Positions 27,508 through 35,270 of a stretch of DNA of 43,957 bases are shown here, piece by piece. The stretch lies in the NCBI GenBank assembly GCA_937766455.1, contig CALLXD010000055.1, positions 1-43,957 of the forward strand. The letters run 5' to 3'. Positions within the stretch are counted from its first letter, which is position 1. Each line of letters opens with the position of its first letter. Below the pieces are notes generated by a model that searched no databases, was not told where the DNA came from, and saw only the letters and a program-made list of their open reading frames with translations. The DNA is from Vicinamibacterales bacterium (GTDB lineage: Bacteria > Acidobacteriota > Vicinamibacteria > Vicinamibacterales > UBA8438). The translations under genes were made by a program, and so were the position numbers.

Positions 27508-28857
27508 ATGTTTATCAAGAAGCTGTCGCTGCCACGTCGGACATTCCTGCGCGGAGTCGGCGCGACCGTGGCGTTGCCGCTGCTCGACGCGATGGTTCCG
27601 GCGTTGTCGGCGCTCTCCACCACGGCGGCGGCGCCGGTCAGGCGACTCGGCTTCGTCTATATCCCGAACGGTGCCGTCATGCAGCAGTGGACCCCGGCCG
27701 AGACAGGGCGCGGGTTCGCGCTGTCGCCCATCTTGCAGCCGTTGGCTCCCTACAAAGACCACCTGACGGTCCTGACCGGTTTGGCCCACGGTCAAGCAGA
27801 ACCGCTGGGTGACGGCAACGGCGAGCATTCTCGAGCCAGCGCCACCTGGCTGAACGGTGTGCATCCGAAGCAGACCGAGGGGGCGGATGTGCAGGCCGGG
27901 ATGACCGCCGACCAGATCGCCGCTGCCACCCTTGGGCGCGACACCCCGCTTCCGTCATTGGAGCTGGCCATCGATCTGGACGGATTGGTCGGCAACTGCG
28001 AGAACGGCTACAGCTGCGTGTATCTCAATACGGTGGCCTGGCGTTCGTCGACCACCCCGCTTCCGATGGAGAACAACCCACGGGTCGTATTCGAGCGTCT
28101 CTTTGGCGACGGTGGCACCCCGGAACAACGCGTGGCCGAAATGCGACGCGACCGCAGCATTCTTGACTCGGTCACCGACGACCTCGCCGCGCTCGAGCGG
28201 GTCGTCGGGAGCGGCGACCGAGCGCGACTCGACCAGTATCTCGACTCGGTGCGTGCGCTCGAGCGCCGGATACAACTGGCCGAGGCGCAGGGCGCCGATG
28301 CCGAACTTCCCGATCTCGACCGGCCAGTGGGAATCCCAGGGACCTACGAAGACCACGTCAAGCTGATGTTCGATCTGCTGGCGTTGGCCTATCAGGCAGA
28401 CATTACGCGCGTGTTCACGTTCATGCTGGGTCGCGAGCTAGGTGGCCGCACGTACCCGCACCTCGGCGTGCCAGACCCGCACCACGGGCTGTCCCATCAC
28501 CGGAACGACCCGGAGAAGCTCGACAAGTTGGCGAGAATCAACACGTACCACATGGGGCTGTTCGCGCACTTTCTTGAGAGTCTCCAATCCACCGAGGATG
28601 GCGATGGGTCGCTCTTGGATCACTCGATGGTGATGTATGGCGGCGGTCTCGGCGACAGCAACGACCACGCACATTTCGATCTGCCTGAACTGGTTGTCGG
28701 GGGCGGCTCCGGCCGGCTCCGGGGCGGTCGCCACTTGCGGTACCCCAAAGACACTCCGGTGAACAACCTGCTGGTCAGCATGCTGGGCAAATCTGGCTTG
28801 CCGGCGGAACGGTTCGGCGACGCCACCGGACAGATCAAGGAGCTGGTGGATATTTAG
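27508..28857 (+). CDS. DUF1552 family exported protein (module 2)
   Basis: 449 residues from ATG 27508, with GGAGG 9-10 bases upstream and 22 bases after the cytochrome stop. The leader RRTFLRGVGATVALPLLDAM (about 10-29) is Tat-like. Conserved blocks match the module 1 copy: RRLGFVYIPNGAVMQQW, SPILQPLAPYKDHLTVLTGL, GEHSRASATWLNGVHP, CENGYSCVYLNTVAW, PMENNPRVVFERLFGDGG, YLDSVRALERRIQ, MFDLLALAYQADITRVFTFM, HHGLSHHRNDPEKL, SLLDHSMVMYGGGLGDSNDH and NNLLVSMLGKSGL. The CxxGYSC pair and the His-rich segments are shared by both copies and are the best candidates for a metal or active site. The reaction is unknown. Confidence 0.9.
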   Translation: MFIKKLSLPRRTFLRGVGATVALPLLDAMVPALSALSTTAAAPVRRLGFVYIPNGAVMQQWTPAETGRGFALSPILQPLAPYKDHLTVLTGLAHGQAEPLGDGNGEHSRASATWLNGVHPKQTEGADVQAGMTADQIAAATLGRDTPLPSLELAIDLDGLVGNCENGYSCVYLNTVAWRSSTTPLPMENNPRVVFERLFGDGGTPEQRVAEMRRDRSILDSVTDDLAALERVVGSGDRARLDQYLDSVRALERRIQLAEAQGADAELPDLDRPVGIPGTYEDHVKLMFDLLALAYQADITRVFTFMLGRELGGRTYPHLGVPDPHHGLSHHRNDPEKLDKLARINTYHMGLFAHFLESLQSTEDGDGSLLDHSMVMYGGGLGDSNDHAHFDLPELVVGGGSGRLRGGRHLRYPKDTPVNNLLVSMLGKSGLPAERFGDATGQIKELVDI

Positions 28858-28883
28858 GCAGAGATCTCGGCAGAGATCTCTGC
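28858..28883 (+). terminator. Perfect 11-bp hairpin right after the module 2 DUF1552 stop
   Basis: GCAGAGATCTC at 28858-28868 pairs fully with GAGATCTCTGC at 28873-28883 around a GGCA loop, starting at the base after the TAG. The 12-mer GGCAGAGATCTC also occurs twice in tandem. No T run follows. It may attenuate transcription between the DUF1552 and ankyrin genes or protect the upstream mRNA end. The module 1 copy has only an 11-base gap at this point and no such stem. Confidence 0.5.
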
Positions 28884-29023
28884 GTAGATTGCGCGGCGTC
28901 CGTGATGTCACGTGGCCTGTCGGCTGGACCCGGGCGCACGGCGACGCCGCGCGGCGCCCCACGCCGTTGTTGTGGCGCTGGCGTCGCAAGAGCCCCTAGA
29001 CCGGGCGACAACGACAAGTAGAA

Positions 29024-30487
29024 ATGCGAAGCCGATTGATGCGTCACGTCAAATGCCATGCGTTGCTGGTGGGGCTGGTCATGTCCGGCGTCTTCGTCGT
29101 GCCGACGCTCGGCGCGACGGTCGTCGGGGCCGACCTGCCTTTGATGGACGCCGTCCGCGCCGGTGACGTCGAGGAGGTCCGCGCACTGCTGGTGCAAGGC
29201 GCAGACCCGAATGCACAGACCCCAGACGGTTCCACCGCATTGCTGTGGGCGGCGCATCGAGAGGACCTGCCCATAACTGAATTGTTGTTGCGTGCCGGCG
29301 GGCGGGCGGGGGACGCGAATCGGTATGGCGCCACCGCGCTGCTCGAAGCTGCGACGAGCGGGAATGCGCCGATGCTGGCGTTGTTGCTCGACGCCGGAGC
29401 CGACGCCAATGCCGCGATGCCGGAGGGTGAGACCCCGCTCATGCGCGCGGCCAGAGCCGGTCGGGCCGACGCCGTGACGCTGTTGCTGTCGCATGGTGCC
29501 GGCGTCGACGCGCGCGAAACCTGGCGTGGGCAAACGGCACTGATGTGGGCAACGGTGGAGGGGAATACAGAGGCGGTCGGGGCGCTGCTCGCGGGTGGGG
29601 CCGACGTGCATGCGCGGTCCACCGGTGGGTTCACGCCGCTGCTGTTTGCGGTGCGGCACGACCAGAGGGACACCTTGCGCGCGCTGGTCGAGGCAGGAGC
29701 CGATATCGAGGACACGTTGCCGAGCGGCATGAGCGCGTTGGCGCTGGCGACACTCAACGCCTACTACGACCTTGGCGTCTGGTTGCTTGAGCAGGGTGCC
29801 GACCCGAACGCGGCAGAGCAAGGGTGGACGCCGCTGCACCAGCTCGTCTGGGCCCGCCGGCCCAATCTCGGGTACAACAACCCCGCACCGCTTTCGACTG
29901 GGCTTGTCTCCGACCTGGCATTTGTCGAAGCGCTCGCCGAATATGGCGCCGACCTCAACGCGCTGGAAACGAAGGAGCCGCGTGGCGGCGACGGGTCCGG
30001 TGCCCCGGGCGGTTATCGCAACGTGCTCAACCGGGTCGGGGCCACGCCGTTCCTGCTCGCGGCCAAGGCGGTCGACATAGAACTGATGCAGTTGCTCGTC
30101 CGGCTCGGAGCAGATCCGCTGAGGGCGAACGAAGATGGGACGACGCCGCTCATGGTGGCCGCCGGTGTCGGCATCTGGGCGGTTGGCGAGAGCCCGGGAA
30201 CAAACGAGGAAGCTCTCGCCGCCGTGAAACTGATGCTGGAACTGGGTGACGTGGCAACGACGGTGGACGCCAATGGCGACTCTGCCCTGCACGGCGCCGT
30301 CATTCGCGGTTCCGAGCCGCTGGTGCGGCTGCTGCTCGACCAGGGGGGCGACCTGGAAGCCGTCAATGAGAAGGGCTGGACCCCGCTGACCATCGCCAAG
30401 GGGGTGTTTTACTCCAACACCGGGAAGCGGTGGCCAGAGATGGAGCGGCTTCTGCTGGAACTCGGGGCTCGTCCCACCACGCCATAG
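29024..30487 (+). CDS. Secreted ankyrin-repeat protein (module 2)
   Basis: 487 residues from ATG 29024 (ATG 29039 is an equal alternative). A signal peptide (ALLVGLVMSGVFVVPTLGA, about 13-31) is followed by about ten ankyrin repeats: DLPLMDAVRAGDVEEVRALL, GSTALLWAAH, GATALLEAAT, GETPLMRAA, GQTALMWATV, GFTPLLFAV, GMSALALATL, GWTPLHQLVW, GATPFLLAAK, GTTPLMVAAG, DSALHGAVIR and GWTPLTIAKG. The repeat region resembles the module 1 protein, including the long insert (PAPLSTGLVSDLAFVEALAE) and the ATPF and TTPLMVA repeats, so the two are paralogues. It lacks the C-terminal cysteine pair of the other copy. About 165 bases separate it from the DUF1552 gene, compared with 11 in module 1. Confidence 0.88.
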   Translation: MRSRLMRHVKCHALLVGLVMSGVFVVPTLGATVVGADLPLMDAVRAGDVEEVRALLVQGADPNAQTPDGSTALLWAAHREDLPITELLLRAGGRAGDANRYGATALLEAATSGNAPMLALLLDAGADANAAMPEGETPLMRAARAGRADAVTLLLSHGAGVDARETWRGQTALMWATVEGNTEAVGALLAGGADVHARSTGGFTPLLFAVRHDQRDTLRALVEAGADIEDTLPSGMSALALATLNAYYDLGVWLLEQGADPNAAEQGWTPLHQLVWARRPNLGYNNPAPLSTGLVSDLAFVEALAEYGADLNALETKEPRGGDGSGAPGGYRNVLNRVGATPFLLAAKAVDIELMQLLVRLGADPLRANEDGTTPLMVAAGVGIWAVGESPGTNEEALAAVKLMLELGDVATTVDANGDSALHGAVIRGSEPLVRLLLDQGGDLEAVNEKGWTPLTIAKGVFYSNTGKRWPEMERLLLELGARPTTP

Positions 30488-30489
30488 AC

Positions 30490-30503
30490 GGGGCGCCCGC
30501 CCC
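30490..30503. terminator. Short GC hairpin between convergent genes
   Basis: GGGGC, loop GCCC, GCCCC fills most of the 21 bases between the stop of the ankyrin gene and the stop of the convergent cupin gene. Only five pairs and no T run, so it is a weak bidirectional terminator candidate. Confidence 0.3.
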
Positions 30504-30508
30504 CGCCG

Positions 30509-30901
30509 TCAGGGGTCAGCGGGCGTGCTGACCGGCGCGCCGATCGTCTTGATGATGTGCACCAGAAACCTGGCCGGTTCCGTGCTGCTGGCGTTTTGCG
30601 ACACGACGTGGATGTCATCCGGGGTTTCGTAGAACATCTCGCCCGTCGACAGCGTCACGAGCTCCCCGCCTTTGACCTGCATGTTCACCTCACCATCGAG
30701 CACGTAGACGTACACGTGCGCATTGTGGCGATGAGGGGCAGATTCCTGTCCAGGCGTGAGGTTCACCTCCAGCACGAGGACTTCCTGGTTGTCGGGCAGC
30801 GCAGGCAACGGGCGGTTGAGTACTTGCGCCTCGGCCGGGCTGGCAAACGGATTGAGCCCTGACAGCATCAGCAACAGACACATGCGGAACAGATACCTCA
30901 T
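30509..30901 (-). CDS. Secreted single-domain cupin protein
   Basis: 130 residues from ATG 30901-30899 with a signal peptide (FRMCLLLMLSGLNPFASPAEAQ). One cupin barrel follows. Motif 1 is APHRHNAHVYVYVLDGEV, giving His57, His59 and a further His/Tyr set as metal ligands in place of the usual Glu, and motif 2 is GEMFYETPDDIHVVSQN with the conserved His. The last strand is ARFLVHIIKTIG. Periplasmic cupins of this size are common in Acidobacteriota and Proteobacteria; activities range from none (binding) to dioxygenase or isomerase, and nothing here narrows it. It converges on the module 2 ankyrin gene and diverges from the PQQ dehydrogenase gene. Confidence 0.85.
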   Translation of the reverse strand: MRYLFRMCLLLMLSGLNPFASPAEAQVLNRPLPALPDNQEVLVLEVNLTPGQESAPHRHNAHVYVYVLDGEVNMQVKGGELVTLSTGEMFYETPDDIHVVSQNASSTEPARFLVHIIKTIGAPVSTPADP

Positions 30902-31144
30902 GGTGGCGCCTCATCCTTCAGTTGATGTTCGGAATGGTGGCCGGTCGATTGTCACCGCGTGATATCCGTGGGCGTCTGTCTCCCGAGCATCGCACACCCA
31001 CGAGCGTCCGCGCGCGTGGGTCCAGTGTATCCTCTGGCGAGCGCGTGGGCACCGCGCAGCGGCGCAGTCATCGGTGCTGTTCGATGGTGGTCTTGTACGC
31101 AGCTTCGTCGCCGACACGGAACCGTCTCTCACTTGAGGAAAGTC

Positions 31145-32941
31145 ATGCAGATGTGTCTCAACGGTACAAATGACCGACCGGGAAGAACCGGCACCAGGAT
31201 GGCGTGGGGGTGGGTCAACGGGGTTCTGGCGGCGTGCCTGCTCATGGGCGGCGTGACCGTCTCGGCGCAGTCGCTGGCGGAGGACTACACGCCGGTGACC
31301 GAAGAGATGCTCGTCGATCCGCCGCCAGGTGACTGGCCGATGTGGCGGAGGACGTACAACCATTGGGGACATAGCCCGCTCGATCAAATCAATGCCACCA
31401 ACGTCGGCAGCCTGCGGCTCGCGTGGGCCTGGACCATGGCTGCGGGGAAACAGGAAACGACCCCCCTGGTCCACGACGGCATCATGTTTCTCGTCCAGGC
31501 CTGCGACTTCGTCGAAGCGCTGGATGTGCGGGATGGGTCGAGACTGTGGCAATACCGGCGAACCCAGGTCGAGCACGCGGCGAGCATGGCCTGCGCGAAC
31601 CGCAACGGCGCGCTGTGGGAAGACAAGCTCATCATCGGCACCCATGATGCGCACCTGGTCGCGTTGAATGTGCGGACGGGCGAGGTCGAGTGGGACGAGC
31701 CGGTCGGCGATTGGACGGTCGGACACCACTACTCGGGTGGGCCGCAGGTCATCAAGGGCCAGGTCGTCGCCGGCATGTCCGGCTGCTATCAGCTGAACAC
31801 GCGATGCTGGGTCTCGGCGCACGATGTCGAGACGGGCGCCGAGGTCTGGCGCACCTACACCATTCCCGGTCCCGGCGAGTTCGGTTACGACACATGGGGC
31901 GGGATCCCCGACGACGAGCGCCGCGGCGGCTCGGCTTGGAACGCCCCAAGCTACGACCCCGAACTGAATCTCATCTATATCGGGGTTGGGGTGCCGATTC
32001 CCTGGGGCTCTGTGCAGCGCGGTACCGGTGATGGTGACGTCTTGTTCACGAACTCGACGCTCGCCCTGAACGCCGACACCGGCGAGATCGTCTGGTACTT
32101 TCAGCACATTCCCAATGACGAGTGGGACCTCGACCATCCATTCGCGCGGATGATCGTCGAGACCGTGGTGGCCCCGCGGGCCGACGCTGTGCAATGGATG
32201 AACACGTCGGTCACGCCGGGTGAACCTCGCAAGATTGTGACCGGGATCCCGGGCAAGACGGGCATCGTCTGGGCGCTGGACGCCGCCACGGGAGATTTTC
32301 TCTGGGCTCGACCCACCAACTTCCAGAATGTCGTGGTCGACATCGACGCGGAGAGCAGGCGAGTCCTCCTGAACCCAGAGTTGAAGCTGCGAGGCGTTGG
32401 CGAGCCGGTCTTTGTATGCCCGAGCTTGACGGGTGGGATCAACTGGCAGGCTACGGCCTATCACCCCGGGACCAACGCGCTCTACGCGCCGACCAACAAC
32501 ACCTGCAATGAGCTGACGCTCAACGAGTTTCGCCTACGGCCGGGCGCGCACCACGGTTCGGCTCGGGTGGCATTGTCCGAGACCCCCGACGGCGACGGGC
32601 AAATCGGACAGTTCACCGCGGTCGATCTCAGTACGGGCGAAACGCTGTGGGTGCACCGTCAGCGAGCCGGGTTCGGTGGCTCCGTGCTGACCACCGGGGG
32701 AGGACTGGTCTTCGTTACTGACGATGCCCGGCGCTTCCGCGCCTTCGACGCTCAGACCGGTGAGGTCCACTGGGAGCAGATTTTGAACTCAAGTGCGGGC
32801 GGGTACCCAGTGTCCTATATGCACGATGGCGTGCAGTATGTCGCCATCGCGGCGGGCGGTGGGGTCAACTTCCGGGGCTTGACGCCAGAGATTCGGCAGC
32901 CAGGCCGCGGCAACATGCTCTTCGTGTTTCGGCTGCCCTGA
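31145..32941 (+). CDS. PQQ-dependent alcohol dehydrogenase-like propeller protein
   Basis: 598 residues from ATG 31145 (ATG 31151 is also possible; GAGGAAAG lies just upstream). A signal peptide spans about 19-42. The rest is an eight-bladed quinoprotein propeller: DWPMWRRTYNHWGHSPLDQIN at the N terminus, repeated tryptophan-docking motifs (GSLRLAWAWTMAAG, DVETGAEVWRTYTIPGPGEF, LNADTGEIVWYFQHIPNDEWDLD, DLSTGETLWVHRQ, DAQTGEVHWEQIL) and RGGSAWNAPSYDPELNLIYIGVG. There is no C-terminal cytochrome domain, so it resembles type I quinoprotein dehydrogenases that pass electrons to a separate cytochrome c. The substrate is probably an alcohol or sugar alcohol. The small Cys-rich protein and NHL protein downstream are in different orientations, so it may be transcribed alone. 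Confidence 0.88.
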   Translation: MQMCLNGTNDRPGRTGTRMAWGWVNGVLAACLLMGGVTVSAQSLAEDYTPVTEEMLVDPPPGDWPMWRRTYNHWGHSPLDQINATNVGSLRLAWAWTMAAGKQETTPLVHDGIMFLVQACDFVEALDVRDGSRLWQYRRTQVEHAASMACANRNGALWEDKLIIGTHDAHLVALNVRTGEVEWDEPVGDWTVGHHYSGGPQVIKGQVVAGMSGCYQLNTRCWVSAHDVETGAEVWRTYTIPGPGEFGYDTWGGIPDDERRGGSAWNAPSYDPELNLIYIGVGVPIPWGSVQRGTGDGDVLFTNSTLALNADTGEIVWYFQHIPNDEWDLDHPFARMIVETVVAPRADAVQWMNTSVTPGEPRKIVTGIPGKTGIVWALDAATGDFLWARPTNFQNVVVDIDAESRRVLLNPELKLRGVGEPVFVCPSLTGGINWQATAYHPGTNALYAPTNNTCNELTLNEFRLRPGAHHGSARVALSETPDGDGQIGQFTAVDLSTGETLWVHRQRAGFGGSVLTTGGGLVFVTDDARRFRAFDAQTGEVHWEQILNSSAGGYPVSYMHDGVQYVAIAAGGGVNFRGLTPEIRQPGRGNMLFVFRLP

Positions 32942-32965
32942 GCCTGAGGCGTCGTACGCCGGCGC

Positions 32966-33346
32966 CTATGGCGCCAGCTCGATCGTCGAAACATGCAGGA
33001 GCGTGGCTCCCCCTGCCTGGCTCGTCTGCCCCGTGGCGCGCACCTGTTTGGCCATCATCCTGGTGAGGTCTTCTGGGTGAGTGGCGGCCCAGTCGCCGGT
33101 GATGGTGACGATGCCCTCGTCGGTCAGAATCCCGATGGGGTCGCCGTCCTTCGCGCAACGGACCATGCAGGCCACGTGCTCGTCACTGGGCTCGGCGCTT
33201 CCCATCGCGGCACAGCCTGATTCCACGAGTCTCCCTGTGATGGTCTCTTCCGCGGCGACGGTTGCCGACGCCGGTGAGGTCGATGTCCAGACCACCAGGG
33301 TCAGCGCACATATGCCGGCGAACGCAAGTGCAGTGGATGTCTTCAT
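32966..33346 (-). CDS. Small secreted Cys/His-containing protein
   Basis: 126 residues from ATG 33346-33344 (the open frame continues upstream, but the signal peptide STALAFAGICALTLVVW and GGGGAGAA upstream favour this start). The mature domain has the pattern GRLVESGCAAM, HVACMVRCAKDGDPIGILTDEG, VTITGDWAATHPEDLTRMMAKQVRATG. I have seen similar small periplasmic domains with one Cys, then H-x2-C-x3-C and a G-x-P-x-G-(I/L)-L-T turn next to redox enzymes in Acidobacteriota, but I cannot name the family. The three cysteines and histidine could bind a metal. It is convergent with the PQQ dehydrogenase and divergent from the NHL gene. Confidence 0.75.
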   Translation of the reverse strand: MKTSTALAFAGICALTLVVWTSTSPASATVAAEETITGRLVESGCAAMGSAEPSDEHVACMVRCAKDGDPIGILTDEGIVTITGDWAATHPEDLTRMMAKQVRATGQTSQAGGATLLHVSTIELAP

Positions 33347-33475
33347 ATCTTCGTTCTCCCCATCGTTGTCGAGTGTATCAAGACCTGGGGTCATGGCGAC
33401 CGTCGCCCCTCTGATTGGCCACGGCCGAGTGCTACAATGCAAGCGATTCACCGACAATTTCTACGAGGAGCCACC

Positions 33476-34450
33476 ATGTCGCCATCAGGTCGCGTTGCCC
33501 GAACGCTCGCTCCCCTCGCACTCAGTGTTGCGTTGACGCTGGGGCTCTCGCCCCTCGCGGGTGCCCAGATCCTGGATGCGCCTGACCCGGCTCAGATGGA
33601 AGACGCGCCGCCTCTTGGGTATACCGCGGTCCCTCACGGACTGCAGATTCCCGCGAATATCGAAATGGGTGCTCCGTCCAGCGTCGTCTGGACCCCCAAG
33701 AACACGTTGCTGGTCTTCAACCGGGGCCCACACCCGCTGCTCGAGTTCAACCCCGACGGCACCTTCATACGGGCGTTCGGTGAAGGGGAATACGTCAGAC
33801 CGCACGGCATGCGTCTGGATCCGGAGGGCAACATCTGGACAACAGACGTGAACGGCCACACGGTGCGGAAGCTCAACCAGGACGGTGAAGTCCTGATGAC
33901 CATCGGCACCCATGGGCAGCCTGGCGAGGCGAGCGCCGGTTTGTTGAACGAGCCGACCGATCTGACCGTCAACAAAGCTGGGGAGATTTTCATCCTGGTT
34001 GGCCACGGTCGCGGCGAACCGCGTCTGGTGAAGTTTGACCGTTCTGGGAAGTTGCTGACCTCATGGGGTGGGCCCGGCACCGCTCCCGGCAAGTTCGATA
34101 CGCCGCATTCGATTGTGGTCGACGACGCCGGGTTGCTCTATGTGGCCGACCGACAGAACCGTCGCGTGCAGATTTTTGATGAGGATGGGACCTACATCAA
34201 AGAGTGGGCCTACAAGGGGCTTCCGTGCGGCCTGCACCTCCATTCGGACCAGCAGATGTATCTGGCCAGCGGGTTCGCCGGCGAGATTCTGCGCCTCGAC
34301 GCGAACGGCAAGGCGCTCGGACGCACGGGCCAGCCCGGCAAGGGCCTTGGTGAATTTGGCGAGGCGCACTACATGACGGTCGCACCGAATGGGGACATTT
34401 GGGTAGCCGATACGGTCAAACCGGCGTTGCACAAGTTCGTCAAGCAATAG
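33476..34450 (+). CDS. Secreted NHL-repeat beta-propeller protein
   Basis: 324 residues from ATG 33476 with AGGAG 8 bases upstream and TACAAT at 33433-33438 as a possible -10. A signal peptide (APLALSVALTLGLSPLAGAQ, about 12-31) precedes an NHL-type six-bladed propeller: PHPLLEFNPDGTFIRAFGEG, RPHGMRLDPEGNIWTTDVNG, KLNQDGEVLMTIG, EPTDLTVNKAGEIFI, TPHSIVVDDAGLLYVADRQN, RRVQIFDEDGTYIKEW and HYMTVAPNGDIWVADT. The resemblance is to proteins annotated as peptidyl-alpha-hydroxyglycine lyase-like in Acidobacteriota. The lyase active site was not checked, so a binding role is as likely. Confidence 0.85.
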   Translation: MSPSGRVARTLAPLALSVALTLGLSPLAGAQILDAPDPAQMEDAPPLGYTAVPHGLQIPANIEMGAPSSVVWTPKNTLLVFNRGPHPLLEFNPDGTFIRAFGEGEYVRPHGMRLDPEGNIWTTDVNGHTVRKLNQDGEVLMTIGTHGQPGEASAGLLNEPTDLTVNKAGEIFILVGHGRGEPRLVKFDRSGKLLTSWGGPGTAPGKFDTPHSIVVDDAGLLYVADRQNRRVQIFDEDGTYIKEWAYKGLPCGLHLHSDQQMYLASGFAGEILRLDANGKALGRTGQPGKGLGEFGEAHYMTVAPNGDIWVADTVKPALHKFVKQ

Positions 34451-34481
34451 CACCTTTCACGGAGGCGCCGGTCTCCTCACG

Positions 34482-34574
34482 GTGACGACACCACACGACA
34501 CCGACACGCACGACACCGAAACCCACGCGGCATCCCATGCGCCGGTCGTGGCCGGGGACGTCGTCACCTTATGA
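34482..34574 (+). CDS. Possible His/Asp-rich 30-residue mini-ORF coupled to the redoxin gene
   Basis: GTG 34482 opens a 30-codon frame whose product is rich in His, Asp and Thr (PHDTDTHDTETHAASHAP). Its TGA at 34572-34574 overlaps the ATG at 34571 of the redoxin gene as ATGA. The DNA contains a short direct repeat (ACGACACCGA twice). GGAGG lies about 16 bases upstream, too far for a good start. It could be a leader peptide coupled to the selenoprotein-like gene, or chance. Confidence 0.22.
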   Translation: MTTPHDTDTHDTETHAASHAPVVAGDVVTL

Positions 34575-35128
34575 CGATGACGAGCGTGGTCGGCCGTCCC
34601 GCGGCACCATTCCAATTGTTCGACACCGACGGTCGGGCACACCGACTTGAGGACTACCGGGGCCAGTGGCTTCTCTTGATGCTGCATCGGCATCTGTTTT
34701 GACTGCCCTGTCGTCGACACGTGCTGCAGTTGCGGCACGCGCAACCCACGCTGGATCGGCTCGATGTGCATCCACTGGTGATCACGTTTGAGGGCCAACA
34801 GCCGGCTCGGGAGTATGTCGCCGAGACCCATCCCCCATGGCCGGTCCTCGTCGATACGGACCGACAGCTGTACCGCGCCTACGCGATGGATCGCGTCCGG
34901 TGGCGTCACTTATGGGGATGGGCGACCATGGCGGCGTATTGGCGTGAGGCCCGGCAAGGGCGGTTCCCACGGGTGCCGAGAGCTGACACGGTGCAACAGG
35001 GCGGCAATGTGCTGATCGATCCCAACGGTATCGTGCGGGTGCACCACGTTGGCCGTGGTCCTGCCGACCGACCGTCGGTCGACCGGCTGATTGCCGCAGT
35101 AGTGAGCGCCCGCGACATACCGCTGTAG
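34571..35128 (+). CDS. SelL-like redoxin, probable selenoprotein (UxxC; in-frame TGA at codon 44)
   Basis: From ATG 34571 the frame encodes a thioredoxin-fold AhpC/TSA-type (Prx-like2) redoxin of 185 residues. One TGA occurs at 34700-34702, codon 44, in the context MLHRHLF-U-LPCRRHVLQLR. Relatives have CxxC here, so the TGA replaces exactly the first, catalytic cysteine (U44-L-P-C47). The sequence stays coding after it, with VITFEGQQPAREYVAETHPP, PVLVDTDRQLYRAYAMDR, the GGNVLIDPNGIVRVHHVG strand and no other stop until TAG/TGA at 35126-35128. A hairpin at 34721-34738 fits a bacterial SECIS element. The enzyme would reduce peroxides or disulfides. No sel genes lie in the window, so Sec decoding is inferred. 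A nonsense mutation or base-call error is the alternative. Confidence 0.72.
34721..34738 (+). promoter_or_regulatory. Putative bacterial SECIS hairpin for the TGA at 34700
   Basis: GTGCTGC (34721-34727) pairs with GCGGCAC (34732-34738) over seven pairs (one U-G), closing the four-base loop AGTT at 34728-34731. The loop begins 25 bases after the TGA, and G is its second base. Both the distance and the early loop G agree with the known features of bacterial SECIS elements read by SelB. Confidence 0.55.
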
Positions 35129-35258
35129 TGGGCCTCGACCGGGCCGGCGAACATCGTCTGGAGATGGAGATCCCCGGTCGCGGTGGTGGCTTCCAACACG
35201 CTGGACGACCGGTTCGACGCCTTGCCCGCCATCGTGGCTGACATGAACCTTCCCCCGT

Positions 35259-35264
35259 TATACT
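35259..35264 (+). promoter_or_regulatory. -10 element of the uspA-like gene, possible leaderless mRNA
   Basis: TATACT ends six bases before the ATG at 35271, so transcription would begin at or next to the start codon. CTGACA at 35238-35243 is a possible -35, with a short 15-base spacer. No ribosome site is seen before the ATG. Confidence 0.4.
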
Positions 35265-35270
35265 GCACGC

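Noticed and set aside
30911..32464. 517-codon minus-strand open frame over the PQQ dehydrogenase
   Set aside because: Antisense shadow of the propeller repeats.
34700..34702. Simple nonsense mutation splitting the redoxin into two fragments
   Set aside because: Possible, but the exact placement at the CxxC cysteine, intact downstream frame and SECIS-like stem make selenocysteine the better explanation.
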